Below the pieces are notes generated by a model. It did not search any database. It was not told where the DNA came from and saw nothing but the letters and a program-made list of their open reading frames with translations. DNA of 34,801 nt, from positions 1-34,801 of IMG/VR virus record IMGVR_UViG_3300008952_004029; one strand, given 5' to 3'. Positions 21,170-32,154 of the stretch are shown piece after piece; position 1 is the stretch's first letter, and each line of letters opens with the position of its first letter. The position numbers and the translations under genes were made by a program. The DNA is from a virus.

Positions 21170-24100
21170 ATGGCGTTCGAAAATAGACCTAAAGACTTTT
21201 TTGCCAAGCAAATTAGATCTTCACACCTGATTGCTTCCGGAGGAATTATTGATCCGGAGTCTTCTGACTGGGATGAACAATTACCCCATCTCCGCTTGAT
21301 GATTTACCCGCGGGATACGCTGGAAGTTGATACATCCACAGGGGCAACAGAGTATATCGACGGTGCGTTCGAGGGAATTATTCCTCCGACCCTGTTAAAC
21401 GATGTCAAGTATAATGACGATGGCCAGGTGGTCGGAGGCTCTGGTCTCAAAGTAGGCCAGGACGTCTGGCTCTTTATTTCAGGTGCTCAAGGTACCACTC
21501 ATATGGATCATGATGGCGATGGCGAGTTAGATCTAAGTGAGATGGAAAGACGGTCCGATCACGGCGTCGTTCTTTTTGGCGGTGATGTTGTCGTTTCTGG
21601 TACACTGTTCGCAGAACGACAAGTCATTGAAGTCGACTTATCACATGAAGGTCAACTGTTTGTTTCCGGAAACCTGAGGGCTCAGGACTACAATAGAGAT
21701 ATTAACTTTGTCCAATTTAGAAGCCCGGGCTACAGAGAAGATATACAGTATCCGGATCTATGGTTGAGTGGTGAGGCGGCAATGCTTACACACTTGGGCT
21801 CACATGCTAATCCAAAAATGTGGATAACCGATACCGGTGTTATGACTGCAGAAGAAGCAGGTCACACCGGATTTTTCGAGGCCCCTGCCTACGCCGATGT
21901 TGTCATTGGTAGTTCAACAATAAGGTTCACCGCCGGTACAGGATATGCCGGAGTGGCAGGAGATGATGTACGTATTAACTTCCTCGCAGGGGCCGGGACA
22001 ACGGAGGAAATGGCTGGGGATTTTCTATTGGTTACAATTGAGGATGGTGCTACAAGCATTGCTGATATCGTTGCTGTCGGGCCGGAGTCGAGTGAAGTAG
22101 TGATCTCTTTACTGGTTGATGGGGGCGACACAACCACGCCGATCAGCACTAGTGATCACGATGATCTGGTTGCGTTAGCATCGGTGGAACTAACTAACGG
22201 AGATCAGTTTGGTACAGCAACTGCCGGTCGAGTAAATGGGTCTGCAACAACCGCTGATCCAGATGGAGATGGGTCACCGGTCTCTGGTTATATTGCCTGC
22301 ACAGAAGCCCAGTGGGCCCTGTATGCTAAAGGTGGACCGTATGTCAACAAGACACTAAGCGCGATACATTCATCAGACGCAACTATTAAAGTAGGTAGTG
22401 ATAATTTTATAGTGAGTGATAAGATTGACATTAATGGTACCGAGCTGGTAGCTGATGCTGTTTCGACGTCGAGTGGTCAATTCCTTATTGTCGTTGGAGA
22501 TCCGTCCGGTCAGGCTGCGGAGATTGGTGCTGCCATTATAGCAACCACCGTGCTAAGTGATAATATGACAGTCACTGTAGATGACACCATTGTTACAATA
22601 GCACCGAAGGTAGCATTCTTTGGGGATGCAATTGAGTTCACATGGACACCTTCTGTGGCCGGTGACTATGATCATGTTTTTACTGACGGTGTTGTTGGTA
22701 TCCCTGACGCAGATGGTACCGTACTCAATTTAACAACTACTAATACAGCCTTTGATGGGACGACGGGTATAGCATTAAATGATTTACGAGATGACTCCGG
22801 TACGCTGGTTGATCCTATTGTATATTATACTATTGAACAACTCAATGCAGCAATTAGCCAAGCTTCCGGTGCTGTCTTTGCGAATCGCAATGATGCCATT
22901 GAGGCCGGCGCAGCATTCCTATCCTTCAACCCAGGCGACACACTAGCAAACAGTAGTGTTATCTTCAATGTTGACTCAGTATACGAGCAGGTAGGTATCA
23001 ATACAGCTATTCCCTCTGCATCACTAGATGTGAGACGCCGGCAGGTCAGAAATGATAATAACCGATCAACTGTCCGCTCTGATGGGGACTGGCTGAACCA
23101 AGGAAACGAGCAGGTTACATTCTTGCTGCACGCGGATGACGAAATCGGGCACCCACTTTCGGATCATTCAAATCCCTTAAGCGATGCTAGCAACCAACAC
23201 GATGATGTTGCATTTTATGTGTGGGGCCGACCAGGAGCTAAATCAAACTTTGCAGGAGCAACTGGAGACTTTGCCGATATTGAAGATGCTGCATTTCCTG
23301 GACAACAAAAGTCAGTCGCTGCATTCGGTGGTGATGTTGTAGTTTCAGGCACGTTATATACGGAAGGCGGGGATATCGACTTTGGTACACATCGTCTTCA
23401 TATTACGGGAGATGATCTTACAGATACATCAAATGTGTGGGTTGCAGGGGGCCTTGAGGTTCCCGGGGCCCTTCACTCCCTTAAGTTCACAGCGACTGAA
23501 ACAGTCAGCGGCTTCTCAGCTACTGCAGCCAAGATTGAAGTTGAAGCAGCTGATAGCTGGTCAAGTCCCAGTACTTCACCGGCTCGGATGAACTTCTATA
23601 CCGATGATGATACAAATCCTGCTTTTACAATTGCTAACGACGGTGATGTGGGAATAGGTACAGAAGATCCGGATGCACAATTAGAGATTATTCAAGACTC
23701 AACCACTGAAGCGACATTGCGTATGTCTTATGAAAAGACGGATGGTACTGACGCTACACATTATGCTGATTTCGAAATCGGCACGGCCTATGATGGGTAT
23801 GGATCTGTAACTGGTGATCTTAATATTCTTCTACAATCCACCTACGAAAACCGGGTCAGGATTGCCGGCGTGCCCGAGGAGCGAGCGATTCTACAACTGC
23901 AGTCTCGCGGGACTAGCCCCACCAATGATGCACTACTTCAATTCGACATTACCGGTGATGGTACCGTGGCTTGGGGGGTGGGTGTTCATGATCACAGCGA
24001 CTCATTTAAGATAGCTCCTAATGACGATCTCAGTACCGATACCGCGGTGACAATATTACACGGAAATCAAAATGTAGGTATCGGAACAAATACTCCGGAA

Positions 24101-27100
24101 AATAAGCTTGATGTTTTTGGTAGTTTAGCTGTTGGATCAGGCGGGACATATGCCGGCACCTCCGCTGGACCGACAGATGGTGCAATTTTTGAAGGCAGCG
24201 TCGGCATTGGTAATAATGCCCCTAATCATGCCAAACTTCAAGTGACAGATGATGCGGTACCACAATTTCGAATTGAAAGAGAAGGCTCAGCACAGTATGC
24301 TTCTTTTGAGATTTCCGATCTCGGATCTGACGGTGAGTATGAATTAAAGGTTGAAACAAATGTCGGTGATATTATTTTAGATCCATCGACCGGTATCATC
24401 CGGGTTTGGGGTACTGATAATACTGGTGGTATAGTCCGGCAAGATCAAGCACAGGCTTTCGATGGTGACGGGCTTCTATTAACAGACCAAAGTGGAAATG
24501 GAATTAAAATATTTGATCAAGGAGGTATCGATATTGCCCCAACTTCGATTTTAACCGGCGGAATTTCTTTGCCGGCATCGGCCTCGACAGTTCTAAATCC
24601 TGCGCAGTTGAATATTGTTTCATATGCACCCCATGATCAAGCTGGAACAACTCCTCCTACGTACCCGATCTTTTGGCCACTAGCACACCAGCCTTCCGGT
24701 GCAGATGATGGGCAGTGGAGCGTCGGCGGTACCACCGCTAACCACCCGCTTCGGATCCACGGTCTAAAAGAAGACAATACAAATTATCACCCTACTACTC
24801 CTGGAGACGCATGTATTCAACCTAAGGTATTAGTAGCCGGCCGGGATGGTCATATCATGTACACTGAGTCTGTGTTAGGTCGATTGGGCCAGGACAGGGA
24901 TAGCCGGTATTATAACTCAGACGAGTCCGGTGGTGCACAATGGCCAGATGGTACGGAGATGGGTGATGATGCGGCCGATGTCCCGGGCATTCCCTATGAT
25001 AATGGCTATATAGTCCCTGTATACACAGATCATGATACAAACGTCAACACGCCGAATGTGCTGATTCAAGGTTGGGATGGAGATACTCCTGTCGGTCATG
25101 CAATTGATGACTTGAACCATGGACTTAGAGAATTAGACGAAAATAATGCATGGAACTGGAATGACACAGATGGTATTGCCGGTGGGGATGAGGTAGTCCT
25201 TAAGGATTCTTCAAATCTTGTTGGGATAGGCACATCACGTCCGGACTCAAAACTCCATGTGGCCAGGCTTGAAGGACAGGACATCGATATTAAGATTGAA
25301 GGCTCTCAGTTTGAAAATCAAGATCCAGCTTCAAACCCAGCAATAACAAACTCCCAGCCGATCGATCGCCTCGAGTTCTCTTTTGACTCTCAGTACTGGC
25401 TAGCCAAGGCAGCTTCGCATGGGCCGGCCGGCGACGATAACATGGAAAATGAATATGCAGCGTTGGTTGCATCAACTCCGGCTCTGAGCGTTGCTGCTAT
25501 CACCCGCTCAGGATTCCAGGCAGATGATATTGTTGATAGCATAATTCAAAATGGCCGGATGGGTGGAGACATTGTCTTTGCAACACAGCACTATGGTAAC
25601 GTTATTGATGCAATGGGGAATGATATAGAGACTAACCTCGGGCATTATCGTGATGATCCTAATAATCCGGTAATCCCAGGGACAGCTGATGCAGGTACAT
25701 TGACACCCTTGAAAATCCGTGGTGCCACCCATAGAAAAGATCTACAGGTTCTCATTTTATCAGGCACTACAACGTTGGGCGATGCCACAGCTGCCGATCC
25801 AAAATATTTCTCGGACGTAAACTTCTTCGTTTCTGGTTCTAGGGACTGCGCAGCTACTGCTGCTGCCCCGCTGGGAAGTGGTATCCGTGGTGCTGCATGC
25901 TTTGGCGGAGATGTTGTAATTTCTGGTACGCTTTATACCTCTAATATTATTAATACGTCGACGATTAGCGCGCCGCACGTGCTACACTTTGAATATCCTG
26001 CTGCAACGTACTCACATGTAGTAGGGGAAGCTGATCCACCAATTCCTGCACTTGATAGTATTCAATTTCCTGGCGCTATAATCCATCCATGGAGCGGCCT
26101 TGGTGATGACCCGGATGTGTCTGCGGACCCTGCAGGTATCGGGGCGGACAGTTATAAAAATAAGTTACAAGTCTTCGTTAACGGCCAAAGAATAAAGTCA
26201 GATGAATACATAATCGATGGTAGTTCACCGGATCGTCTTAAGCTGAAGACCGGGATACATCCCGCTGATATCGTAACAGTTGATGTGCAGGGTGATCCCA
26301 ATAGCTGGGGTGCCACCGTTGGACTCCACTTAGGTGATATATTAGACGTACGTACCGATCAGATGGCTAGATGGACCGGTCAATTCGGCACCACTTCGGA
26401 TGATACAATATCATTCACCTACGTCGGCGCAGTAGGAGCAATTGGCAATAATGTACCGATTAAGATTACTCATGATGTAGTCTATGAGAATGGTGTACCC
26501 GATCCTGATGGTGTCGAGGTTACATGGGATAATACAGGCCCAAGTGGCGCTGGCCTGGAAATTACGTATATGCCTAATACCGGAGCAGAGCCATACGGGC
26601 CCACACTATTAGATATTAGAAATGCGGTAATGGCCAAGACGTGGACTACCGAAGAGAAAGATGTCCACGTAAGTGCCGATAACGATGGCACACAGTTGTG
26701 TGCTGAGCCCCATGTCGATGATTGTGATGGAGACCCAACGACAGGCCCGGGTACAGTATGTGGTGATCCCGACTCACCCAGTGCCGGCGCGAATAATAAT
26801 CTATACGCTTTTACTGGAGGGATCGACACTACTGCTGAGGGTGGATCGATCAGGTGGAGTAATGAAGCAAATGTCTGGTTTGTATCTGATGATTCGAATG
26901 ACGGCGGCGGTGGCGGTGGTGGCACCGCAATCATGATCCAAGATGAAGGTATACCAATTGATAACTCACCGGCCTATATCAATTTTCAAGGTGCTGGAAT
27001 AGAAGCCGTTGTCGACGGCGGAGGCGTGCATGTTACGGTAGGTGGAATATCAACAGTTGATGATATCGGTGATGTATATGCCGCGGCACCTGCGACCGGC

Positions 27101-29284
27101 AATATTCTTAAGTATAATGCTGGTGCTCACGCGAAATTTGTAATGATGGATGTATCTAGTGATGCCGTGATTCAATTCGACGTAGTAACTATCGGATCTT
27201 TCCATAACAGTACCTTTGTTAATCCGATACAAGACGCCACCATGAGCCCGGGCACAGTCGCTATTGATGCGTCGACGCCGGGTGTCATTGCAATATCTGC
27301 TAATTGGCCGACTGTTGCTGGATCTGATGTCACTAGTGCATGGGCTAGCCATGCAATAAATGCAGTTGTAACTACAACATGTGGATCCTTCTGTGGTTCA
27401 ACTTTTTCAACGGCACCGACAGGGGGGAATTTAGGTAGTACAGTACTGGGGGGTGATCCTGGATGGTATCCAGAAGCCGATGCGACTGGAACAGATACAA
27501 CTGTCACAATCCAAGAAGAAGGTACTGATGTAGTAACTGCAATGGAAGTCCTGAATTTCGAAGGATCAGCGGTTACAGTAACCGATGTTGGGGGAGTTGC
27601 GACTGTCACAGTCGACACAGCATCCACACTAAGTGATCTAAGCGACGTTTCCTTACCAGGACCGGCAAATGGCGATTCACTTATGTTCGATGCATCAGCC
27701 GGAGGAGGATCTGGAGGGTGGACACACTCAACACCGGTTAGTACGCTAGCTGGTCTCACAGATACAGATACTGCTGGCTTAGCAACCGGTAATATACTAA
27801 AATGTATTGATGGTGTCAACTGGATGCCGGCTCGGAATCTTATTGCCTTAGATACTATGACCATGGTCAACGCTGACTATGAAACACCGGTACCCGGGAC
27901 GCCCGGGGGTGAAGTCGAAGCGATCGCTGGTAAGATAGGAATGATGGTCGGAGGTATGGAGCAGCCGGCAGCCGGTGTATTAGAAATAACAAAGAAACAC
28001 GTGGCTCCCGGGAGTGCCAGTTTCACTTATGATGCAATGCCGGCACATTATGAAACTGTTGATCTAACTGGAAGCGGTGGTGCAGGGGACACTATACAAT
28101 TATTTTACGTTGCTGAAACTCCTCTCGGTACAAACGGAAATGGCGTAACCGTGACAGTCACGACCGTTTCCAGCCCGGGCGTAGCATATGGTGTTAACGT
28201 ATCATGGGATGACGTAGCTAAAATATTAAGTATTGAATATGCATATGACACCGGCTTGACTGACGTACAAGACATCTTGGATGCGGTTAATGGTGTCTCC
28301 TACGACTGGTGGGCAGTGTTAACGGACAGCACAATGCATGCCGATAACGTAGTTACCCAAATTGATCCCGGTGGCGTAACTAGTGGTGGTACAGACGGTG
28401 ATACATTCACAATATCCACAAATGCAAATGTAATCGATGCAGCCGGAGTACGAATTGAATTTGCCGCGGCTGTATACGGGGCACCGGTAAGTGTTACATT
28501 CGAGCGGGCCAACAGAGACGTCGGTATGCCGGCAGAATCTAGGCCGATGGATATTTATACTATCCATATGGATACATCTGATGTTGCAGTTACTGCAGTA
28601 GAAATAGAAACAGCAATTAATAATTTCCAGGTGGCCACCGTCGGGGACGTTAATATGCTAGATGTGTCGAGCCCTTCCTCACCTGGTGGCATCATAGAGC
28701 ACCGATATCTTCCAAATTATGATCATTCAATGCACGTAGGGGGCCCGGGTGAAACACAACCACATGTGGTTGGTGAAGTTTTTGCGTACATCATGTTTGA
28801 TGATACCACAGGGCCTGGTTGGTCGACTAAAGCTGGATCCTGGTCAGGCCTAAGTACGGCAGAGGGATATACACCTATTGCCTCAACGGATCTGGTCACG
28901 AAAGAATATGCATTCACCCCCGTACGGGCAACACCCGTTACTGAAACACCAGATCCAACAGTGCCGACACAATTGTTAGCCATGTATGACGCTACTATGA
29001 AACGTTGGCCACAGATTATTCCAATTAGATCTGACAATACCGGCCCAATAGTTATTATGCTGCCACCGGCTGATCATTGGGCCCTCTACGGTGCTCAACA
29101 ATTTATCTTTAAAGATGAAGAAGGTAATGCTGCTACAGCACATGCTGCGGGACATACGATTATGATCATGCCATGGTATGATGATACTATCGATAATTAT
29201 AGTATGGCAGCCCCAGTTCAATTAATTAATGACTATGATAGCATTACTGTGTACACAGACGGGACCAATTGGCATCTAATCTAG
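21170..29284 (+). CDS. giant modular fibre-like structural protein (2704 residues)
   Basis: GGAG 9 nt before ATG 21170 sets the start. The protein is Gly/Asp/Thr/Val-rich and repetitive. F-G-G-D-V-V-[VI]-S-G-T-L-[FY] occurs three times (about residues 135, 718 and 1578). V-G-I-[GN]-x-x-x-P-x-x-x-L-x-[VI], typical of tail-fibre shafts, occurs five times (nt about 22992, 23648, 24072, 24200, 25219). Residues 113-124 (DHDGDGELDLSE) are a complete EF-hand calcium loop. The C-terminal third has duplicated units: I-Q-[DE]-E-G (26930s and 27506), L/I-x-D-[LI]-x-D-V, and beta units near 26400 and 28090. It has no signal peptide or membrane span. Likely a trimeric long tail fibre or virion surface protein. 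No endosialidase-type intramolecular chaperone is recognised at the C-terminus. Confidence 0.88.
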   Translation: MAFENRPKDFFAKQIRSSHLIASGGIIDPESSDWDEQLPHLRLMIYPRDTLEVDTSTGATEYIDGAFEGIIPPTLLNDVKYNDDGQVVGGSGLKVGQDVWLFISGAQGTTHMDHDGDGELDLSEMERRSDHGVVLFGGDVVVSGTLFAERQVIEVDLSHEGQLFVSGNLRAQDYNRDINFVQFRSPGYREDIQYPDLWLSGEAAMLTHLGSHANPKMWITDTGVMTAEEAGHTGFFEAPAYADVVIGSSTIRFTAGTGYAGVAGDDVRINFLAGAGTTEEMAGDFLLVTIEDGATSIADIVAVGPESSEVVISLLVDGGDTTTPISTSDHDDLVALASVELTNGDQFGTATAGRVNGSATTADPDGDGSPVSGYIACTEAQWALYAKGGPYVNKTLSAIHSSDATIKVGSDNFIVSDKIDINGTELVADAVSTSSGQFLIVVGDPSGQAAEIGAAIIATTVLSDNMTVTVDDTIVTIAPKVAFFGDAIEFTWTPSVAGDYDHVFTDGVVGIPDADGTVLNLTTTNTAFDGTTGIALNDLRDDSGTLVDPIVYYTIEQLNAAISQASGAVFANRNDAIEAGAAFLSFNPGDTLANSSVIFNVDSVYEQVGINTAIPSASLDVRRRQVRNDNNRSTVRSDGDWLNQGNEQVTFLLHADDEIGHPLSDHSNPLSDASNQHDDVAFYVWGRPGAKSNFAGATGDFADIEDAAFPGQQKSVAAFGGDVVVSGTLYTEGGDIDFGTHRLHITGDDLTDTSNVWVAGGLEVPGALHSLKFTATETVSGFSATAAKIEVEAADSWSSPSTSPARMNFYTDDDTNPAFTIANDGDVGIGTEDPDAQLEIIQDSTTEATLRMSYEKTDGTDATHYADFEIGTAYDGYGSVTGDLNILLQSTYENRVRIAGVPEERAILQLQSRGTSPTNDALLQFDITGDGTVAWGVGVHDHSDSFKIAPNDDLSTDTAVTILHGNQNVGIGTNTPENKLDVFGSLAVGSGGTYAGTSAGPTDGAIFEGSVGIGNNAPNHAKLQVTDDAVPQFRIEREGSAQYASFEISDLGSDGEYELKVETNVGDIILDPSTGIIRVWGTDNTGGIVRQDQAQAFDGDGLLLTDQSGNGIKIFDQGGIDIAPTSILTGGISLPASASTVLNPAQLNIVSYAPHDQAGTTPPTYPIFWPLAHQPSGADDGQWSVGGTTANHPLRIHGLKEDNTNYHPTTPGDACIQPKVLVAGRDGHIMYTESVLGRLGQDRDSRYYNSDESGGAQWPDGTEMGDDAADVPGIPYDNGYIVPVYTDHDTNVNTPNVLIQGWDGDTPVGHAIDDLNHGLRELDENNAWNWNDTDGIAGGDEVVLKDSSNLVGIGTSRPDSKLHVARLEGQDIDIKIEGSQFENQDPASNPAITNSQPIDRLEFSFDSQYWLAKAASHGPAGDDNMENEYAALVASTPALSVAAITRSGFQADDIVDSIIQNGRMGGDIVFATQHYGNVIDAMGNDIETNLGHYRDDPNNPVIPGTADAGTLTPLKIRGATHRKDLQVLILSGTTTLGDATAADPKYFSDVNFFVSGSRDCAATAAAPLGSGIRGAACFGGDVVISGTLYTSNIINTSTISAPHVLHFEYPAATYSHVVGEADPPIPALDSIQFPGAIIHPWSGLGDDPDVSADPAGIGADSYKNKLQVFVNGQRIKSDEYIIDGSSPDRLKLKTGIHPADIVTVDVQGDPNSWGATVGLHLGDILDVRTDQMARWTGQFGTTSDDTISFTYVGAVGAIGNNVPIKITHDVVYENGVPDPDGVEVTWDNTGPSGAGLEITYMPNTGAEPYGPTLLDIRNAVMAKTWTTEEKDVHVSADNDGTQLCAEPHVDDCDGDPTTGPGTVCGDPDSPSAGANNNLYAFTGGIDTTAEGGSIRWSNEANVWFVSDDSNDGGGGGGGTAIMIQDEGIPIDNSPAYINFQGAGIEAVVDGGGVHVTVGGISTVDDIGDVYAAAPATGNILKYNAGAHAKFVMMDVSSDAVIQFDVVTIGSFHNSTFVNPIQDATMSPGTVAIDASTPGVIAISANWPTVAGSDVTSAWASHAINAVVTTTCGSFCGSTFSTAPTGGNLGSTVLGGDPGWYPEADATGTDTTVTIQEEGTDVVTAMEVLNFEGSAVTVTDVGGVATVTVDTASTLSDLSDVSLPGPANGDSLMFDASAGGGSGGWTHSTPVSTLAGLTDTDTAGLATGNILKCIDGVNWMPARNLIALDTMTMVNADYETPVPGTPGGEVEAIAGKIGMMVGGMEQPAAGVLEITKKHVAPGSASFTYDAMPAHYETVDLTGSGGAGDTIQLFYVAETPLGTNGNGVTVTVTTVSSPGVAYGVNVSWDDVAKILSIEYAYDTGLTDVQDILDAVNGVSYDWWAVLTDSTMHADNVVTQIDPGGVTSGGTDGDTFTISTNANVIDAAGVRIEFAAAVYGAPVSVTFERANRDVGMPAESRPMDIYTIHMDTSDVAVTAVEIETAINNFQVATVGDVNMLDVSSPSSPGGIIEHRYLPNYDHSMHVGGPGETQPHVVGEVFAYIMFDDTTGPGWSTKAGSWSGLSTAEGYTPIASTDLVTKEYAFTPVRATPVTETPDPTVPTQLLAMYDATMKRWPQIIPIRSDNTGPIVIMLPPADHWALYGAQQFIFKDEEGNAATAHAAGHTIMIMPWYDDTIDNYSMAAPVQLINDYDSITVYTDGTNWHLI

Positions 29285-29472
29285 ATCTGGTTTAGATAGA
29301 ATAAAGTAAATAAAGAATACTAAGAAGCTGATAACTTAGTAGCTGATTTACAGTATCCAGATTCAGATCCTGATCTATAGTAGCTGTTCTCTGTAAAATG
29401 TATATGGTGTTGTACAAAAAAAATTCTAAGGGTAAATTCTAACTAAGCTGGTAAGTTTAGGAGTTTAACCCA
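29285..29472. other. 188-nt non-coding gap after the fibre gene
   Basis: AT-rich, with no tRNA, hairpin-plus-U-run or long repeat. AAATTCTAA occurs twice (29421-29429 and 29434-29442), and AGCTGAT occurs twice near 29325-29350. AGGAG at 29459-29463 is the ribosome site of the next gene. A promoter is likely here, since the genes on either side differ in role, but I cannot fix it. Confidence 0.5.
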
Positions 29473-31407
29473 ATGTTCAGTAGTCCGTTTGATCAAACAT
29501 CAAGTAAAAAAGCAACTGTCACAATTCCTCAGGACTGTGACATTATTTTTGTCTCAGATTATTTTTCCTCAGAACTAATAGGTGGAGCTGAACTTACCTC
29601 TGAGGCATTAATTGATAGTAGTCCTTTTAATGTATTTAATTTACATGCACGCCACGTAACGGTCGAATTGCTTGAGCAGGGTCAGGCCAAGCATTGGATC
29701 TTTACAAATTATGCATCGATGAATCTTCAGTTAATTCCGTCGATTGTTGCTAATCTTAATTACTCAATTATTGAATATGACTTCAAGTATTGTAAGTATC
29801 GATCTCCGGAAAAGCATGTTGCTTTAGGTAATGTACCATGTGACTGTCATGAGGACATTCATGGTAAAATGATATCCACATTAATGTATGGTGCTAAAAG
29901 CATCTGGTGGATGTCAGAGGCCCAGATGGACACGTATCATGCGCTATTCCCATTCTTGGCTGAGAGAGATAACACAGTACTAAGTTCTGTATTTGATGAT
30001 AGGTTTTTTGCAACTATCAAGCTATTGAAAGAACAATCAGGTGATGCTGAAAGAACCGGCTGGCTAGTATTAGGATCAGATAGTTGGGTCAAAGGTACTC
30101 AGGATGCTATCGACTATTGTACAGAGAATAAGCTTGAATTCGAAGTACTTTCCGGTTTAGAATATGAAGAAGTACTTCAGAGATTTAGTATGTCAGAGGG
30201 ATTTGTATATCTGCCACGTGGTGCAGATACATGTCCGCGGATGGTTATCGAAGCCAAGTTGCTAGGGTGTGAGTTACATATTAATGATAATGTTCAGCAT
30301 GCTAATGAAATATGGTTTGATACTGATGACAATTTTGATACCGAGGCTTATCTTTACGCTGCACGTGAAAGATTCTGGAATGGTATTAAGCATGCAATGA
30401 GCTATCAGGCAACGCTGTCCGGATATACGACTACATTAAATGCGATTGATAATCAATATCCATGGAAGCAATCAGTTGAATCGATGCTTGGATTTTGTGA
30501 CCAGGTTGTTGTTGTTGATGGTGGATCCACGGATGGCACCCTCGAAGCCCTTAAGACCTGGGCAGACACTGAACCACGTCTAACTGTAGAATTAGTTGAA
30601 CGTGACTGGTCACATCCACGGTTTGCAGTTTATGATGGTATGCAAAAAGCCGCTGCACGTGCACTATGTACAATGCAGTACTGTTGGCAACAGGATGCTG
30701 ATGAGGTTGTTCATGAAGATGATTATGAAAAAATTACGCGTCTCCTGACCGTATTTCCTAATGAGGTTGACATTGTATCGTTGCCAGTTGTAGAGTATTG
30801 GGGTGATACAAAAAAGATTCGAATCGACGTTACACCATGGAAGTGGCGCGTATCTCGTAATAAGCCGAATATCACCCATGGAATTCCTGCACAGTTTAGA
30901 CAAACAGACGTCGACGGTCATCTATATGCATTGCCTGGTACGGACGGATGTGACTACATTGATAATGAGACCCATATGCCCCTTCCACATGCTAGTTTTT
31001 ATAGTCATCAAGCCCATGATGCCCGGGTCGCAGCAATGAGTGGAGATGAAGAAGCTCTAAGCGCCTATCGAGATTGGTTAGGTAGCAACCTTAAGATGCT
31101 GCCGGGCACATATCATTATTCATGGTTTGATTTAGAAAGAAAGATTCGAACATATCGCGACTACTGGTCCCAACATTGGCAGAGTCTTTATAACATCCCG
31201 CAAGAAGATACCGCAGAAAATAATATGTTTTTTGATAAGCCGTGGTCTGAAGTATCAGATAAAGATATTACTTCATTAGCTTCGAAGCTTGGCAAAAAAA
31301 TGGGTGGCTGGGTTTTTCATGAAAAGGTTGATTTTTCGAAGCCCACCCCTCACCTCGGTCTAGAATTAGCTGGTCCAGCAATTATGAATAATGATGAAAG
31401 CAAATAA
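29473..31407 (+). CDS. double glycosyltransferase (GT-B-like half fused to GT2)
   Basis: A 644-residue protein with two parts. Residues about 15-290 look GT-B/GT4-like: CDIIFVSDYFSSELIGGAEL resembles the N-terminal nucleotide-sugar domain, and YLPRGADTCPRMVIEAKLLG carries the E-x7-E-like site (only one acid, Glu, is plain). Residues about 310-560 are GT-A/GT2: YPWKQSVESMLGFCDQVVVV then DGGSTDGTLEAL, and QQDADE as the DxD metal motif. The remainder is helical with many aromatic residues. It probably adds sugars to a surface glycan or to virion proteins. Its position directly after the fibre gene makes fibre glycosylation possible; LPS or capsule modification is the alternative. It overlaps the next GT gene by 14 nt. 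Confidence 0.85.
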   Translation: MFSSPFDQTSSKKATVTIPQDCDIIFVSDYFSSELIGGAELTSEALIDSSPFNVFNLHARHVTVELLEQGQAKHWIFTNYASMNLQLIPSIVANLNYSIIEYDFKYCKYRSPEKHVALGNVPCDCHEDIHGKMISTLMYGAKSIWWMSEAQMDTYHALFPFLAERDNTVLSSVFDDRFFATIKLLKEQSGDAERTGWLVLGSDSWVKGTQDAIDYCTENKLEFEVLSGLEYEEVLQRFSMSEGFVYLPRGADTCPRMVIEAKLLGCELHINDNVQHANEIWFDTDDNFDTEAYLYAARERFWNGIKHAMSYQATLSGYTTTLNAIDNQYPWKQSVESMLGFCDQVVVVDGGSTDGTLEALKTWADTEPRLTVELVERDWSHPRFAVYDGMQKAAARALCTMQYCWQQDADEVVHEDDYEKITRLLTVFPNEVDIVSLPVVEYWGDTKKIRIDVTPWKWRVSRNKPNITHGIPAQFRQTDVDGHLYALPGTDGCDYIDNETHMPLPHASFYSHQAHDARVAAMSGDEEALSAYRDWLGSNLKMLPGTYHYSWFDLERKIRTYRDYWSQHWQSLYNIPQEDTAENNMFFDKPWSEVSDKDITSLASKLGKKMGGWVFHEKVDFSKPTPHLGLELAGPAIMNNDESK

Positions 31408-32122
31408 ATTCAGCATTATAATGCCTGTTCGGAATGCCGAGCTCGAGATAGCGAGGTCGCTATATTCTATATGGTGCCAGACACACCCTAATTGGAGAAT
31501 AATCGTAGTTGATGATGCTTCAGAGGATGGCACATTAGCTGAAATTGAGAGATTCCAGTCTAGATTTAGTATGGCTGAAGATCGTTTGACAGTTATTTCA
31601 AATGAGACACAGCGCTATGCGCTACCGAACCTTCTGCGCGCAATTGAAGAATCTGATGATGAAGACATCATCTGTCATGTCGATGGCGATGACTGGATAT
31701 GTGATATGGATGCGCTAACGATGATCAATATGCGGTATGAGAAATCCCCAGAAATTCAGGCATTATGGACTGCGCAGCGATGGGGATTTTCGCACTATAA
31801 TATTAGTGGCCCCCTTCCAAAAGACTCAGATCCTTATCTTCACCCTTGGGTAAGTTCTCATATGAAAACGTTTAGAGCCGGCCCCTTCCGCGATATCAAA
31901 GATGAAAATTTTAGAGATGAAAATGGTGAGTACTTTCAAAGAATAGCCGATCAGGCATTCTATCTGCCGGTTCTGTATAAGGCAGCCGGCAATTGGTGTT
32001 ATGAACCAATTACTGCATATCACTATTCTATCGATATGCAAAAAGACACATTTCATAATGACGATGCAAAGTTCCAGAAACGCGAAGCTGATTTTTTGAG
32101 AATTCGTGGATTTTTAAGTTGA
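31394..32122 (+). CDS. family 2 glycosyltransferase
   Basis: Two adjacent ATGs (31391 and 31394) lie inside the end of the previous gene. Neither has a good Shine-Dalgarno, so translation probably depends on coupling. The product is about 242 residues. FSIIMPVRNAELEIARSLYS, then WRIIVVDDASEDGTLAEIE, is the GT2 N-terminus with the VDD-x-S-x-DG motif. ICHVDGDDW carries the DxD metal site and ADQAFYLPVLYKA is the acceptor-side acid region (ADQ). Inverting transfer from a nucleotide sugar is expected. It is smaller than processive synthases and lacks membrane spans, so a cytoplasmic single-sugar transferase is likely. Confidence 0.9.
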   Translation: MKANKFSIIMPVRNAELEIARSLYSIWCQTHPNWRIIVVDDASEDGTLAEIERFQSRFSMAEDRLTVISNETQRYALPNLLRAIEESDDEDIICHVDGDDWICDMDALTMINMRYEKSPEIQALWTAQRWGFSHYNISGPLPKDSDPYLHPWVSSHMKTFRAGPFRDIKDENFRDENGEYFQRIADQAFYLPVLYKAAGNWCYEPITAYHYSIDMQKDTFHNDDAKFQKREADFLRIRGFLS

Positions 32123-32154
32123 ACTCTTGAGTTCGTGTAAGTATTATTGATTTG

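Noticed and set aside
27172-27870. 232-codon open frame on the minus strand inside the fibre gene
   Set aside because: No ribosome site, low-complexity Ser/Val/Pro content mirroring the fibre codons, and a clear repeated protein on the plus strand. Other antisense frames at 26482-26934 and 21889-22149 are rejected for the same reason.
29421-29442. AAATTCTAA direct repeat after the fibre gene as attachment site or promoter
   Set aside because: 9 bp in AT-rich DNA is expected by chance and no integrase or pairing element is nearby.
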